DNA of 64,000 nucleotides from Leptolyngbya sp. SIOISBB (GTDB lineage: Bacteria; Cyanobacteriota; Cyanobacteriia; Phormidesmidales; Phormidesmidaceae): positions 1,736,001-1,800,000 of the forward strand of contig JAAHII010000001.1 of NCBI GenBank assembly GCA_010671905.1. The letters run 5' to 3'. The translations under genes and the position numbers were made by a program. A model generated the notes under the pieces. It ran no database searches. It was not told the origin of the DNA and saw only the letters and a program-made list of their open reading frames with translations. Below, piece after piece: positions 45,159 to 54,633 of this stretch. How positions within the stretch are numbered: position 1 is the first letter of the stretch; each line of letters opens with the position of its first letter.

Positions 45159-47174
45159 CTAATCAATCACGGGAGATCGCTTCCCCAAGAGCCGATCGCG
45201 CAATTGCTTGACGCGATCGCGGTACTTGGCGGCCTCCTCAAAATCCAAATCTTTGGCAGCAGCTTTCATCTGCTTTTCGAGTTGGCTAATGAGTTCAGGA
45301 ATGTCCTCTAGTGGGAGGTCGTCTTTTTGCTCGTAGACTTCATCCAGTTCTTGGACGTTGAGGCGACGGGAGACTTCCAAAAAGGACAGGATCGCGTTGC
45401 TCTTTTTACGAATGATGGCATGGGGAACAATGCCGTTGTCTTCATTAAATTGTTGCTGTACGGCACGACGACGTTCAGTGACATCAATCGCTTTGGCCAT
45501 GCTGTCAGTGAGGTTGTCGGCGTAGAGAATCGCTTTACCTTGAACGTGGCGCGCGGCTCGACCGATAGTTTGGATGAGCGATCGCTCAGCGCGTAGAAAG
45601 CCTTCTTTATCGGCATCCAAAATTGCCACGAGGGACACTTCTGGCAGATCCAACCCCTCCCGCAGCAGATTCACCCCGACGAGCACGTCAAAGTTGCCAT
45701 CTCGCAAATCTTGGATCAGCTCAATCCGTTCGATGGAGTGAATTTCAGAGTGCAGGTAACGGACGCGCACATTCTGTTCGTCAAAATATTCGGTGAGGTC
45801 TTCGGCCATGCGCTTAGTCAAGGTGGTGATCAACACCCGCTCGTTCCGTAGCGCTCGCTCGCGAATCTCTCCCAGTAGATCATCCACTTGCCCTTCAGTG
45901 GGGCGCACAAAGATTTCCGGATCGAGCACTCCAGTCGGGCGAATGATTTGCTCAACGACACGCCCTTCCGATATCTCAAATTCCCAATTGCCGGGGGTCG
46001 CCGAGACAAAAACGCACTGATTGACCTTTTCCCAAAATTCTTCTGCCTTGAGGGGCCGGTTGTCGGCCGCGCTGGGGAGTCGGAATCCGTGTTCAATCAG
46101 CACCATTTTGCGGGCGCGATCGCCGTTGTACATGGCGCGAATTTGGGGAATCGTGACGTGGGATTCGTCGATCACCAATAACCAGTCTTTCGGGAAATAG
46201 TCGATTAAACATTCAGGGGGAGAACCCGCTAGGCGACCTGCTAGGTGACGAGCATAGTTTTCGACGCCGTTACAATAACCGACTTCTCGCAGCATCTCTA
46301 AGTCATAACGAGTGCGCTGTTCCAGCCGCTGAGCCTCCAGCAGTTTGCCCTCTTTTTCCAGCACTTCAAGGCGATCGCGCAATTCATCTTGAATCGCCTG
46401 ACAGGCGGCTTCCAGCTTTTCGTCTGGAGTCACAAAGTGCTTAGCTGGGTAGATGTTAATCGCTTCCATACTTTGCAACGTCGCCCCAGTCACGGGATCA
46501 ACATAGCGAATGGCATCAATCTCATCGCCAAAGAATTCCACGCGAATGATGCGATCCTCATAGGCGGGGCCAATTTCCAGCACGTCACCCTTCACGCGAA
46601 ACCGACCACGGCCCAAATCGAGGTCGTTGCGCGTATATTGAATGACCGCCAAATCGCGCAAGACCTGGCGCTGGTTCACCTCCATCCCGACCTGTAGAGG
46701 AATCGACGCTTTCAAATACTCCGACGGAATGCCCAAACCATAAATACAGCTAATCGACGCCACCACAATCACATCCCGCCGTTCGAATAGCGATCGCGTG
46801 GCCGAGTGCCGCAGCATATCGATCTCTTCGTTGATCGAAGCCGTTTTGGCGATGTAGGTATCGGTAACGGGGACGTACGCTTCGGGTTGATAGTAGTCGT
46901 AATAGCTGATGAAATATTCCACCGCGTTATCGGGAAAAAACTCTCGCAGCTCATTGCACAGTTGCGCCGCTAGGGTCTTGTTGTGGGCTAACACCAGAGT
47001 GGGCTTACCAATCTGATCAATCACCCGAGCCATGGTGTGGGTTTTGCCCGTCCCCGTTGCTCCCAAGAGGGTTTGATACTTATGTTGCCCTTGCAGATGT
47101 TGGGTGAGCCCCGCGATCGCTTTGGGTTGGTCACCCTTGGGCTCAAAAGGAGCCTGAATCTTGAAATCGCTCAC
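45159..47174 (-). CDS. uvrB: Excinuclease ABC subunit B
   Basis: UvrB is the damage-verifying helicase-like subunit of nucleotide excision repair. The protein has Walker [14 protein letters not shown], the beta-hairpin [16 protein letters not shown] ([13 protein letters not shown]), VSATPGNWE, helicase motifs V-VI ([24 protein letters not shown] and [15 protein letters not shown]), and a C-terminal UVR motif ([30 protein letters not shown]). GTG 47174 is the likely start ([17 protein letters not shown]), giving 671 residues; a longer start at 47210 is less typical. It is not adjacent to uvrA or uvrC. Confidence 0.97.
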   Translation of the reverse strand: MSDFKIQAPFEPKGDQPKAIAGLTQHLQGQHKYQTLLGATGTGKTHTMARVIDQIGKPTLVLAHNKTLAAQLCNELREFFPDNAVEYFISYYDYYQPEAYVPVTDTYIAKTASINEEIDMLRHSATRSLFERRDVIVVASISCIYGLGIPSEYLKASIPLQVGMEVNQRQVLRDLAVIQYTRNDLDLGRGRFRVKGDVLEIGPAYEDRIIRVEFFGDEIDAIRYVDPVTGATLQSMEAINIYPAKHFVTPDEKLEAACQAIQDELRDRLEVLEKEGKLLEAQRLEQRTRYDLEMLREVGYCNGVENYARHLAGRLAGSPPECLIDYFPKDWLLVIDESHVTIPQIRAMYNGDRARKMVLIEHGFRLPSAADNRPLKAEEFWEKVNQCVFVSATPGNWEFEISEGRVVEQIIRPTGVLDPEIFVRPTEGQVDDLLGEIRERALRNERVLITTLTKRMAEDLTEYFDEQNVRVRYLHSEIHSIERIELIQDLRDGNFDVLVGVNLLREGLDLPEVSLVAILDADKEGFLRAERSLIQTIGRAARHVQGKAILYADNLTDSMAKAIDVTERRRAVQQQFNEDNGIVPHAIIRKKSNAILSFLEVSRRLNVQELDEVYEQKDDLPLEDIPELISQLEKQMKAAAKDLDFEEAAKYRDRVKQLRDRLLGKRSPVID

Positions 47175-47933
47175 GATACCTGTCCCACACTTTACCAACA
47201 GCACTTTCACTATGATGGCGGATTTTCTAAAGAGTTGGAGGTGTCGTGGATAACGGAATGCGGTACCGCCAAAGATGGGTCATATTAGCCGCGATCGCCA
47301 CTCGGCCAACGCCCATCGGCTGACCAGGGAGTGTCAAGGGTTACAAGACTTTTTGACCAGAGTGCTACGCTATCTCGAAAATCAAGCCGCCTTCATCGCG
47401 ATCGCAGCCATCGGGACAATCCGGTGAGAGCCCACCATTCAATTGACCTCTGGTGTAGAATTTTGCCCGGGTTCACCGCCAATGGTCGCTCTCCTTATAT
47501 ATTTTCGGTTTAAAGATGCTCAATAAATGTTCAATCTACTGATTCAGAGACTCAACTCAATCCATCGCGCCCCTAATTGCCCACCGGTCGACTGGCTGAT
47601 GATGACTGGCTGCAATGACTCTAACGCTTGAGTGGCCCTGCGCGATAAACGCGGGAAAGCGTTTTCTGCTTGAGCGTGGCATCGCTAGTGCCTCAGTCAC
47701 TGTGGCCCACTGTTCAAATCTGTAGTCGTTGATCCCTTTTCGAGTGGTTGCCATCTTTGCAGTTCGATGAAGAAATGGTCGAGGTTGTTGCAAATGCTCT
47801 GATCGTCGAGTCAATGGCTCGATAATCCCCTTAAGAGAGCGGCTGTCTGACTGCGTTGGCCCTCAATTAAGAGACTGGCTGGGGCTCCCGCCCATCCAAC
47901 TAGCTACACCTGTTGTGTTTTTAACGTTTGCTG
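47175..47933. other. Intergenic region, no gene seen
   Basis: These 759 bp separate divergent uvrB and the GH13 gene. Short frames at 47331-47513 and 47557-47814 have no start signals and no recognised family. Confidence 0.5.
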
Positions 47934-49706
47934 ATGGACTTTTCTGCTCGCATTAAGCCTTTGTTGACCAAGGTATATTCACCTGAACAGGTTGACACCC
48001 TGATTCCCCAACTGCAAAATCTGTTGCAGCCACACTTGCAACAGGTCAGTCGCGAAGATTGGCGCAAGTGGAGCCATGACAACGTTCTCCTAATTACCTA
48101 TGGAGATAGTCTGATCGCGGATGATCGGCGATCGCCCCTAGCGGTACTAGCCGATTTTCTAGAGCAACACCTTAAAGACAGCATTACCGGCGTCCATATC
48201 CTGCCGTTTTTCCCCTACACCTCCGACGACGGCTTTGCGATCAAAGACTACACCACTGTGAGTCCAGACCTAGGCGACTGGGAAGACATCAAACGCATCA
48301 GTCAGTCGTTCAACTTGATGGTGGATTTGGTCATCAACCACATATCAGGCAAGCATCCTTGGATTCAACAATTTCAAGCGGGTGAAAAGCCGGGCTGTGA
48401 CTACTTAATCGAGGCGGAGCCAGATGACGAAAAGCTCTCAGAGGTCGTGCGTCCCCGCAGTTCTTCCCTTCTCACCAAGTTAGAAACAGTCGATGGCCCA
48501 AAACACGTTTGGAGCACCTTTAGCAGTGACCAAATCGATGTTAATTTTGCCAACCCAGACCTGCTGCTAGAGTACGTCAAAATCATTCTGTTTTATGTAG
48601 AAGCGGGGGCGCGGTACATTCGCCTCGATGCGGTGGGGTACTTGTGGAAAGAGCCAGGTACTCGCTGCATTCACCTGCCGCAAACTCATACCATCGTGCG
48701 GCTATTGCGGGAATTGCTGCAGATGATCGACCCGCAAATTGCCATCATCACTGAAACCAACGTGCCCAATCGGGAAAATCTCAGCTACTTTGGCAATCGC
48801 AATGAAGCGCATATGATCTACAACTTCAGCCTGCCACCGCTGGTGCTGAATGCGCTCATGCAAGGGCGATCGGACTACTTAAAGCAGTGGATGATGAGCA
48901 TGCCACCGGCACCCATCGGCTGTGCTTACTTTAATTTCACGGCTTCCCACGACGGGATTGGCTTACGGCCTACAGAGGGCCTGTTGACGGCAGATGAATA
49001 CAACTCGCTGCTAGCCACCATGAAAAGATTCGGCGGCAAAATCAGTATGCGGCGACACGCCGACGGTTCCGAATCGCCCTACGAAATCAATATTTCTCTA
49101 TTCGATGCGATGAAGGGCACAGTAGAGGGCGAGGACGAATGGCAAATCGAACGCTTCCTCTGCTCTCAAACCGTCATGATGTCTTTAGAGGGCATTCCAG
49201 CGTTCTACATTCATAGTTTGCTAGCCACGCGCAACAATCAAGAGGGCGTGGCCAGCACGGGGCACAATCGCACTATCAACCGCTATAAGTGGAACGTTGA
49301 AGCATTAGAGGCCGCGCTGGCCAATCCAGAAACGCCCCATGCCAAAGTTCTGGCTGAACTTTCACGCCTGATCAAAATCCGGCGATTGCAAAAAGCGTTT
49401 CACCCCAATGCGACCCAGTACACGTTGCATCCATTGAACCAGGCGATTTTTGCGTTTTGGCGGCAAAGCATGGCGCGGGATCAGAGTATTTTCTGCATTC
49501 ACAACCTTAGTCGAGACGTACAGGAGTTGCGACTCACGGATCTGAATCTGATGGATACCGACCAGTGGACTGACCTGATTACTGGAGATCGCTTCACGGC
49601 TCTACATGATGCCTACATCTTGCAGCCTTACCAGTCTGTGTGGATCACGAACAAGATCGACTCAGCCGAAGATCACACAACCCCTGATCCGTTACTGGGC
49701 GATTAG
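47934..49706 (+). CDS. GH13_18 sugar phosphorylase (sucrose phosphorylase family)
   Basis: The 590-residue protein is a GH13 alpha-amylase-fold enzyme of the sucrose-phosphorylase subfamily. Visible regions: VHILPFFPYTSDDGFAIKDY, MVDLVINHISGKHPW, the nucleophile Asp in ARYIRLDAVGYLWK, acid/base Glu in IAIITETNVPNREN, and the transition-state stabiliser in NFTASHDGIGLRPTEG. Subfamily members phosphorolyse sucrose, sucrose-6-phosphate, glucosylglycerol or glucosylglycerate; the sequence alone does not settle which. In cyanobacteria, a compatible-solute breakdown role is plausible but inferred. ATG 47934 (MDFSARIKPLL) is preferred; a TTG start adds two residues. The next gene, leuD, is not functionally related. 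Confidence 0.9.
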   Translation: MDFSARIKPLLTKVYSPEQVDTLIPQLQNLLQPHLQQVSREDWRKWSHDNVLLITYGDSLIADDRRSPLAVLADFLEQHLKDSITGVHILPFFPYTSDDGFAIKDYTTVSPDLGDWEDIKRISQSFNLMVDLVINHISGKHPWIQQFQAGEKPGCDYLIEAEPDDEKLSEVVRPRSSSLLTKLETVDGPKHVWSTFSSDQIDVNFANPDLLLEYVKIILFYVEAGARYIRLDAVGYLWKEPGTRCIHLPQTHTIVRLLRELLQMIDPQIAIITETNVPNRENLSYFGNRNEAHMIYNFSLPPLVLNALMQGRSDYLKQWMMSMPPAPIGCAYFNFTASHDGIGLRPTEGLLTADEYNSLLATMKRFGGKISMRRHADGSESPYEINISLFDAMKGTVEGEDEWQIERFLCSQTVMMSLEGIPAFYIHSLLATRNNQEGVASTGHNRTINRYKWNVEALEAALANPETPHAKVLAELSRLIKIRRLQKAFHPNATQYTLHPLNQAIFAFWRQSMARDQSIFCIHNLSRDVQELRLTDLNLMDTDQWTDLITGDRFTALHDAYILQPYQSVWITNKIDSAEDHTTPDPLLGD

Positions 49707-49838
49707 GTCGCGATCGCCGTCTTTGAGAACAGCTGGTTATCCGGTCAGGCGACCAGCCGGTTTAACAGAGCGCGCTGTCTGGATGAGGGTGTAGCGATAT
49801 GATGGATATCCAAAGAAGTTGCAGCTGAGCAGGTGAGT

Positions 49839-50441
49839 ATGTCTCAAGTCAAAACAGTGCAGGGTCGGGGTCTGCCGTTAAAAGGGGATGATATTGATAC
49901 TGATCGCATCATTCCTGCCCGCTTTCTCAAGTGCGTCACCTTTGATGGCTTAGGCGAGCAGGTCTTTGCCGATGATCGCGCCCAGCTAGCCGGTCAACAC
50001 GCCTTTGATCAGCCGCCATATCAGGAAGCCGAAATTTTGGTCGTGAACCGCAACTTTGGCTGCGGCTCATCACGAGAACACGCACCGCAGGCGATCGCTC
50101 GTTGGGGCATCAAAGCATTGATTGGGGAAAGCTTTGCCGAAATCTTTTTTGGTAACTGCCTGGCCATGGGGGTACCTTGCGTCACAGTCACGTCTGAGGT
50201 CGCGCAGCAACTGCAAGCAGCGATCGCCGAGCAACCTCAAACCCCACTAGCGATTGATCTAGACACCATGACCGTCACGATGGGCAATTTCAGCGCTCCG
50301 GTGACGTTGGCAGATGGCCCCCGACAAATGTTTACCCAGGGCACCTGGGATGCCACTGGACAACTCGTGTCTCAAGGAGAGGCGATCAAAGCAACTGCTG
50401 CCAAGTTGCCTTACGTTAACTGGCAACGACAATCAGCATAA
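49839..50441 (+). CDS. leuD: 3-isopropylmalate dehydratase small subunit
   Basis: LeuD combines with LeuC to isomerise 2-isopropylmalate in leucine biosynthesis. The 200-residue protein has the swivelling-domain hallmarks: [21 protein letters not shown], the substrate-binding loop [19 protein letters not shown], and [24 protein letters not shown] 49839 ([11 protein letters not shown]) is preferred over GTG 49833. It is not next to leuC here, unlike in many bacteria; cyanobacteria often have the two apart. Confidence 0.95.
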   Translation: MSQVKTVQGRGLPLKGDDIDTDRIIPARFLKCVTFDGLGEQVFADDRAQLAGQHAFDQPPYQEAEILVVNRNFGCGSSREHAPQAIARWGIKALIGESFAEIFFGNCLAMGVPCVTVTSEVAQQLQAAIAEQPQTPLAIDLDTMTVTMGNFSAPVTLADGPRQMFTQGTWDATGQLVSQGEAIKATAAKLPYVNWQRQSA

Positions 50442-50503
50442 TGGCTAAAATCGCCCCTCAGAGGTGGCATCAGAAGCGGTTCAAACGATTTTGCCCCAAT
50501 GGG

Positions 50504-52786
50504 TCAGCTGATTGTCTGCTGTAAAAACCAGCCTACTGAGCAAGCTTTAAAATTGTGACGCCCAGCGGTGGCAAGGTCAGGCTCAAGGCCTGGGGGCCAG
50601 CACGGATGATCCCAATCATGGCTGTGTCTTCCTGTCTCATGGGTGATCCCACTGCCGCCATACTTTTGATCGTCGGTGTTGAGCAGTTCCCGGTAGAAAC
50701 CGGCTTGGGGCACACCCACCCAATAGTCGTACAACGGCTGAGGCGTAAAATTGCAAGCCGTCACAATAAATTGTTCAGAGTGCTGGTCACGACGGATAAA
50801 AGTCACCACGCTGTGCTCAGCATCATTACACTCAATCCATTCAAACCCGTTGGTCGAAAAGTCGTCGGTATACAGAGCTGGTTCCTGCTTATACACTGCA
50901 TTCAGATCTGCCATGAGCTGCTTAAGCTTTTGGTGCGGCTCCTCATTCAACAGACTCCAGTTCAGATCTAGCCAAGCGTTCCACTCCGTCGTTTGGCCAA
51001 ATTCCATGCCCATAAATAGAGTCTTTTTGCCTGGATGGGTAAACATGTAGGCAAACAATGCTCTCAAATTGGCAAATTTCTGCCAGTCGTCACCGGGCAT
51101 TTTTTGAAACAGGCTACCCTTGCCATGAACCACCTCATCGTGAGAGAGCGCCAGCACAAAATTTTCGTTGAAGGCATACCAGAGCGAGAACGTCACGTTG
51201 TTCTGGTGATAGCGCCGGTGGATGGGATCTTCGCTGAAATAGTGGAGCATGTCGTGCATCCAGCCCATGTTCCACTTGAGATTGAAGCCTAACCCCCCGA
51301 CATAGGTCGGGCGCGACACATTGGGCCAAGCCGTAGACTCTTCCGCAATGGAAAGGACTCCAGGGTAGTAACCAAACAGCACAAAGTTTAGCTGCTGTAG
51401 AAATTCAACTGCTTCTAAATTCTCGTTGCCACCAAATTGGTTAGCTACCCACTCACCGTCTTCGCGATCGTAGTCTAGGTAAAGCATCGAAGCGACAGCA
51501 TCGACTCGAATGCCGTCGATGTGATATTTGTCGAACCAAAACAAGGCATTCGCAATCAAGAAATTTTTGACTTCATGACGCGAATAGTTAAAGACCAGGG
51601 TGCCCCATTCCTTATGCTCTCCCTTGCGTGAATCTGCGTATTCGTAAAGGTGACTGCCGTCAAAGTAAGCTAAGCCGTGGCTGTCCTTGGGGAAGTGACC
51701 GGGAACCCAATCCACAATGACGCCAATGTCATTGGCGTGACACTGGTCCACAAAATACATAAAGTCTTGAGGACTACCGAACCGTGAAGTGGGCGCAAAA
51801 TGACCTGCTACTTGATAGCCCCAAGAACCGTCATAGGGGTGTTCAGCGATCGGTAATACTTCAATATGGGTGTAGCCCAGCTCTTTGACATAGGGAATGA
51901 GGCGATGGGCTAATTCTCGATAGGTTAAGAATCGCGTGCCCGGTTTTTGATCCACTGGCACCGCAACGTGACTATTCTCTAGCGGGGTTTCCATACTCTC
52001 GTGAATCCACGAGCCCAGATGGACTTCATACACAGAAATCGGTTGCTCTTGAGGATTGCTATTGCGACGACGCTCCAGCCAGTCTTGGTCTTGCCACTCG
52101 TAACTCAAATCCGTAACGATTGAGGCGGTGTCAGGCCGCACCTGTTGCTGAAAACCATAAGGATCGGACTTTAAGTACAGGTGACCTTCAGAGTTCTTGA
52201 TTTCATATTTGTAGAGTTCACCGATCGGCAACTCAGGAATAAATAAGTCCCAAACGCCACCGTTGAGCAGCCGCATTTGGTGGCGGCGGCCATCCCAGTT
52301 ATTAAAGTTACCGACGATGGAAATATTCCGAGCGTTCGGTGCCCAAACGGCAAAGTAAACACCGGCAACGCCTTCCACCTCAATAGAATGCGCTCCCATC
52401 TTTTCATAAATGAGATGATGATTGCCTTCAGTAAACAGATGAATATCAAAATCTGTTAACAGTGGCGATTTGAAGGCATAGGGATCGTGCATCACCCGCT
52501 CGTGGCCATTCTCTTTGACTTTCAGAAGATAGTTCTTGTCCTCAGCACCCGAGATTTCGCATTCAAAAAAGTGCGGATGATGAACCGTCTGCATGGCATA
52601 TTCCTGATGTTCCTCAGGTCGAATGACCCAGGCAGCCTCCGCATCTGGTAGATAAGCTCGCACTATCCAGCTGGAACTCCCATTGTTGGGTGACAGGGGA
52701 TGGGAGCCGAGAACCTCAAACGGATTGTTATGGCGATTTTCAACAACGCTATAAACCTGTTCGGGCGAAAGGGATGCAGTGGCCAT
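50504..52786 (-). CDS. glgB: 1,4-alpha-glucan branching enzyme, with an apparent 3'-end frameshift
   Basis: GlgB makes alpha-1,6 branches in glycogen. An N-terminal CBM48-type region (VYFAVWAPNARNISIVGNFNNWDGRRHQM) is followed by the GH13_9 barrel with nucleophile Asp in GIRVDAVASMLYLDY, acid/base Glu in VLSIAEESTAWP, and ALSHDEVVHGKGSLF. The C-terminal barrel domain should end with the family sequence SLTLPPLG. That sequence exists, but in the next frame (ALSLTLPPLGVTILKLAQ, stop at 50533-50535), whereas the annotated frame runs on as a foreign tail (HPCWPPGLEPDLATAG...) to 50504. A single extra base around 50590-50665 would explain it. The main catalytic domains are intact, so the enzyme may still work. 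Confidence 0.93.
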   Translation of the reverse strand: MATASLSPEQVYSVVENRHNNPFEVLGSHPLSPNNGSSSWIVRAYLPDAEAAWVIRPEEHQEYAMQTVHHPHFFECEISGAEDKNYLLKVKENGHERVMHDPYAFKSPLLTDFDIHLFTEGNHHLIYEKMGAHSIEVEGVAGVYFAVWAPNARNISIVGNFNNWDGRRHQMRLLNGGVWDLFIPELPIGELYKYEIKNSEGHLYLKSDPYGFQQQVRPDTASIVTDLSYEWQDQDWLERRRNSNPQEQPISVYEVHLGSWIHESMETPLENSHVAVPVDQKPGTRFLTYRELAHRLIPYVKELGYTHIEVLPIAEHPYDGSWGYQVAGHFAPTSRFGSPQDFMYFVDQCHANDIGVIVDWVPGHFPKDSHGLAYFDGSHLYEYADSRKGEHKEWGTLVFNYSRHEVKNFLIANALFWFDKYHIDGIRVDAVASMLYLDYDREDGEWVANQFGGNENLEAVEFLQQLNFVLFGYYPGVLSIAEESTAWPNVSRPTYVGGLGFNLKWNMGWMHDMLHYFSEDPIHRRYHQNNVTFSLWYAFNENFVLALSHDEVVHGKGSLFQKMPGDDWQKFANLRALFAYMFTHPGKKTLFMGMEFGQTTEWNAWLDLNWSLLNEEPHQKLKQLMADLNAVYKQEPALYTDDFSTNGFEWIECNDAEHSVVTFIRRDQHSEQFIVTACNFTPQPLYDYWVGVPQAGFYRELLNTDDQKYGGSGITHETGRHSHDWDHPCWPPGLEPDLATAGRHNFKACSVGWFLQQTIS

Positions 52787-53395
52787 AAATAATTGAAAAT
52801 CTAGTTTGTAGTTAACTGAATCACGATGAACTTGCTCTGAGCACAGTGACGCCCCGATAGTTCTTCATCCGATCGGTGATATCGCCTGTTCTCTAACGCT
52901 AATGACACTGGACGTTAGCCAGAGTGCCAAACTCATTACAAAGCAATGCATCCATCATGAGAACGACTCTACCACTTGCCGCAGCTCAGTTTCATGCAGG
53001 GACAATTGCTGCTGGAACGAGCAACCTGAAGCGATCGCTGCTCCAAAACTGTGATTGGATCATCAAAAATCAGGGGCACAAGGCTCAAAGACAGCTACTA
53101 ACAATTTGCCAGTACTGGCTAACCTCGATGCAACATAGCCAGAATCTTCAGTGACTTTGGGGATTTTTATATCGAAATTGTGGATCTCTCAAACCCCTAT
53201 TCTCTCAAGTCCCTATTTTTACCAAAATAAAATCAAATTCCGTAAAACTACCGAAAAGCCTCTGAGGCTTTATTTATCAAGTCCTTACATTTATTTCTTT
53301 AGGTTAAAAGCCTCTTAAATAAGCCTCTAGAGAAGTCAAGAATCACTCTAACCAGTCAAATAATAGTGGCATCATCAGAGTAACTGAGGTGTTCG
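52787..53395. other. Intergenic region; weak small frame and hairpin
   Basis: A 65-codon frame at 52957-53154 (MRTTLPLAAAQFHAGTIAAG...) has no clear ribosome-binding site and is not called. At about 53254-53274 AAAGCCTC-TG-AGGCTTT followed by ATTT looks like a weak terminator. The rest is AT-rich without features. Confidence 0.45.
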
Positions 53396-53545
53396 ATGCC
53401 AGAATTTCTACAATCTGCATTTCACGTACGTGAAGTAAAAATCGAGACGCTGTGCCAGCGATTGACGGAGGTAACGAATGACCAAGAGAGAGATGATCTA
53501 CTCAAAGAATTAGAACTCATCACAGGAGTGAAAATTTTTTACTAA
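53396..53545 (+). CDS. Small hypothetical protein, 49 aa, probably helical
   Basis: ATG 53396 is 5-6 nt after GAGG. The product begins MPEFLQSAFHVREVKIETLC, continues QRLTEVTNDQERDDLLKEL, ends ELITGVKIFY and stops at TAA 53543. It is mostly charged helix with leucine spacing that could form a short coiled coil. No family is recognised. The neighbourhood is AT-rich with no other gene within 300 bp on either side. Confidence 0.4.
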   Translation: MPEFLQSAFHVREVKIETLCQRLTEVTNDQERDDLLKELELITGVKIFY

Positions 53546-53852
53546 GGGCGATCGCCCTAGCAAGTGACCCATAACTAGCAAACTACAGTCCAAGGTCACT
53601 AGACCACTGGTCTATCCTGACTTTTCCCGTTATCTTTTTGGGAGAAAAATCCGGCAGGATTTGACCACCCTGGAAACCTAAAGACTCGTTGGCAATTCTC
53701 AATAGATACCTCTTATTGAGAATCATCTTCATTCCCAGAACCCTGGATATTTAGTTGTTCTAGGACTTAGTAGGAAAAGTCAGTTGGTCTATCAATTCAT
53801 GATGCGCAGATGGCCTAGCATTCCAGAAGCTGCAGTCACATTCTTGCATAGT
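53546..53852. other. Intergenic region, no gene seen
   Basis: These 307 bp between the 49-aa gene and the convergent membrane protein gene hold no recognisable feature. Confidence 0.45.
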
Positions 53853-54140
53853 TCAGCTATGTGAATCGCTATCCCGCTGTGATGACAACTCGACCAGAGG
53901 CAAAGGCGATTGCGCAGTTTGCTCCGGCAAATACCGAATGGCCCCATTTTCCGCAAAATCTAGAGGTTGGCGATAATATTTCTGCCAGCCCCGATTCGCT
54001 AAGGTGCCACTGACAACTAATACACCTAAAAAGGCCAGTAAAGCCTGGCCTTCCGCCATACCCAACAAGATATTCACCGTGCCCGCAGTGACAACGGTGC
54101 TGACAACGGGCTCTCTTCGAAACAAACGTTTGATGAACAC
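53853..54140 (-). CDS. Small membrane hypothetical protein, 95 aa
   Basis: The product starts MFIKRLFRREPVVSTVVTAG and has about two hydrophobic segments (VVTAGTVNILLGMAEG; ALLAFLGVLVVSGTLANRGW) followed by a polar tail (YYRQPLDFAENGAIRYLPEQT). This looks like a small cyanobacterial inner- or thylakoid-membrane protein with both ends on one side. I recognise no named family. It sits 172 bp downstream of the HLIP gene on the same strand, so it may be co-expressed. Confidence 0.65.
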   Translation of the reverse strand: MFIKRLFRREPVVSTVVTAGTVNILLGMAEGQALLAFLGVLVVSGTLANRGWQKYYRQPLDFAENGAIRYLPEQTAQSPLPLVELSSQRDSDSHS

Positions 54141-54312
54141 TTTAAGGTGATTGTTTTGGACGATATGTTGGTTTAAGCGACGATACTGTAGCTTACAGCT
54201 GCCAGATAATCGTCCTTGAAGGAACTATCTAAGCCTGATTAAAGAGGTTGGCCGTTCATCTTGATTGGCTACGAGGCCAGATTTTCAAGAGTCACAAGCG
54301 AACTCACTGCAA

Positions 54313-54483
54313 CTACGCTAATCCCAGCCAAGTCATGATGCCTTTGCCAGTCAGGTATTCAATCGCGACAACGGCGACAAAGCCAACCATGGCGGCCCTT
54401 CCATTCAGTTTTTCAGCGTAAGACGTGAATCCTGCTTTAGGCCTGGCAATATTAGGCGTGACGGTAGGTTCTAAATTAGTCAT
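54313..54483 (-). CDS. High-light-inducible protein (HLIP/SCP), 56 aa
   Basis: The product [20 protein letters not shown] continues [20 protein letters not shown] and [16 protein letters not shown]. The core ExxNGRxAMxGF is the chlorophyll-binding helix of the Lhc superfamily; HLIPs have one such helix and bind chlorophyll and carotenoid near photosystem II assembly and repair sites. The start ATG is at 54483, the stop TAG at 54313. This gene is short, so it is easily missed. A further small membrane gene lies downstream on the same strand. Confidence 0.93.
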   Translation of the reverse strand: MTNLEPTVTPNIARPKAGFTSYAEKLNGRAAMVGFVAVVAIEYLTGKGIMTWLGLA

Positions 54484-54633
54484 GTTCGCTACTAGACAAT
54501 CCGGATACTTAACTTACCCGATCATCTTAAGCAATGCTCAAAACGTCAATTTCGGATCTCCGTAGCAATTCGACAGTTAAGTTACTGTGGTCATTGGGCA
54601 ACCCTGCGATCGCAGCCATACCACCGAAGATGA

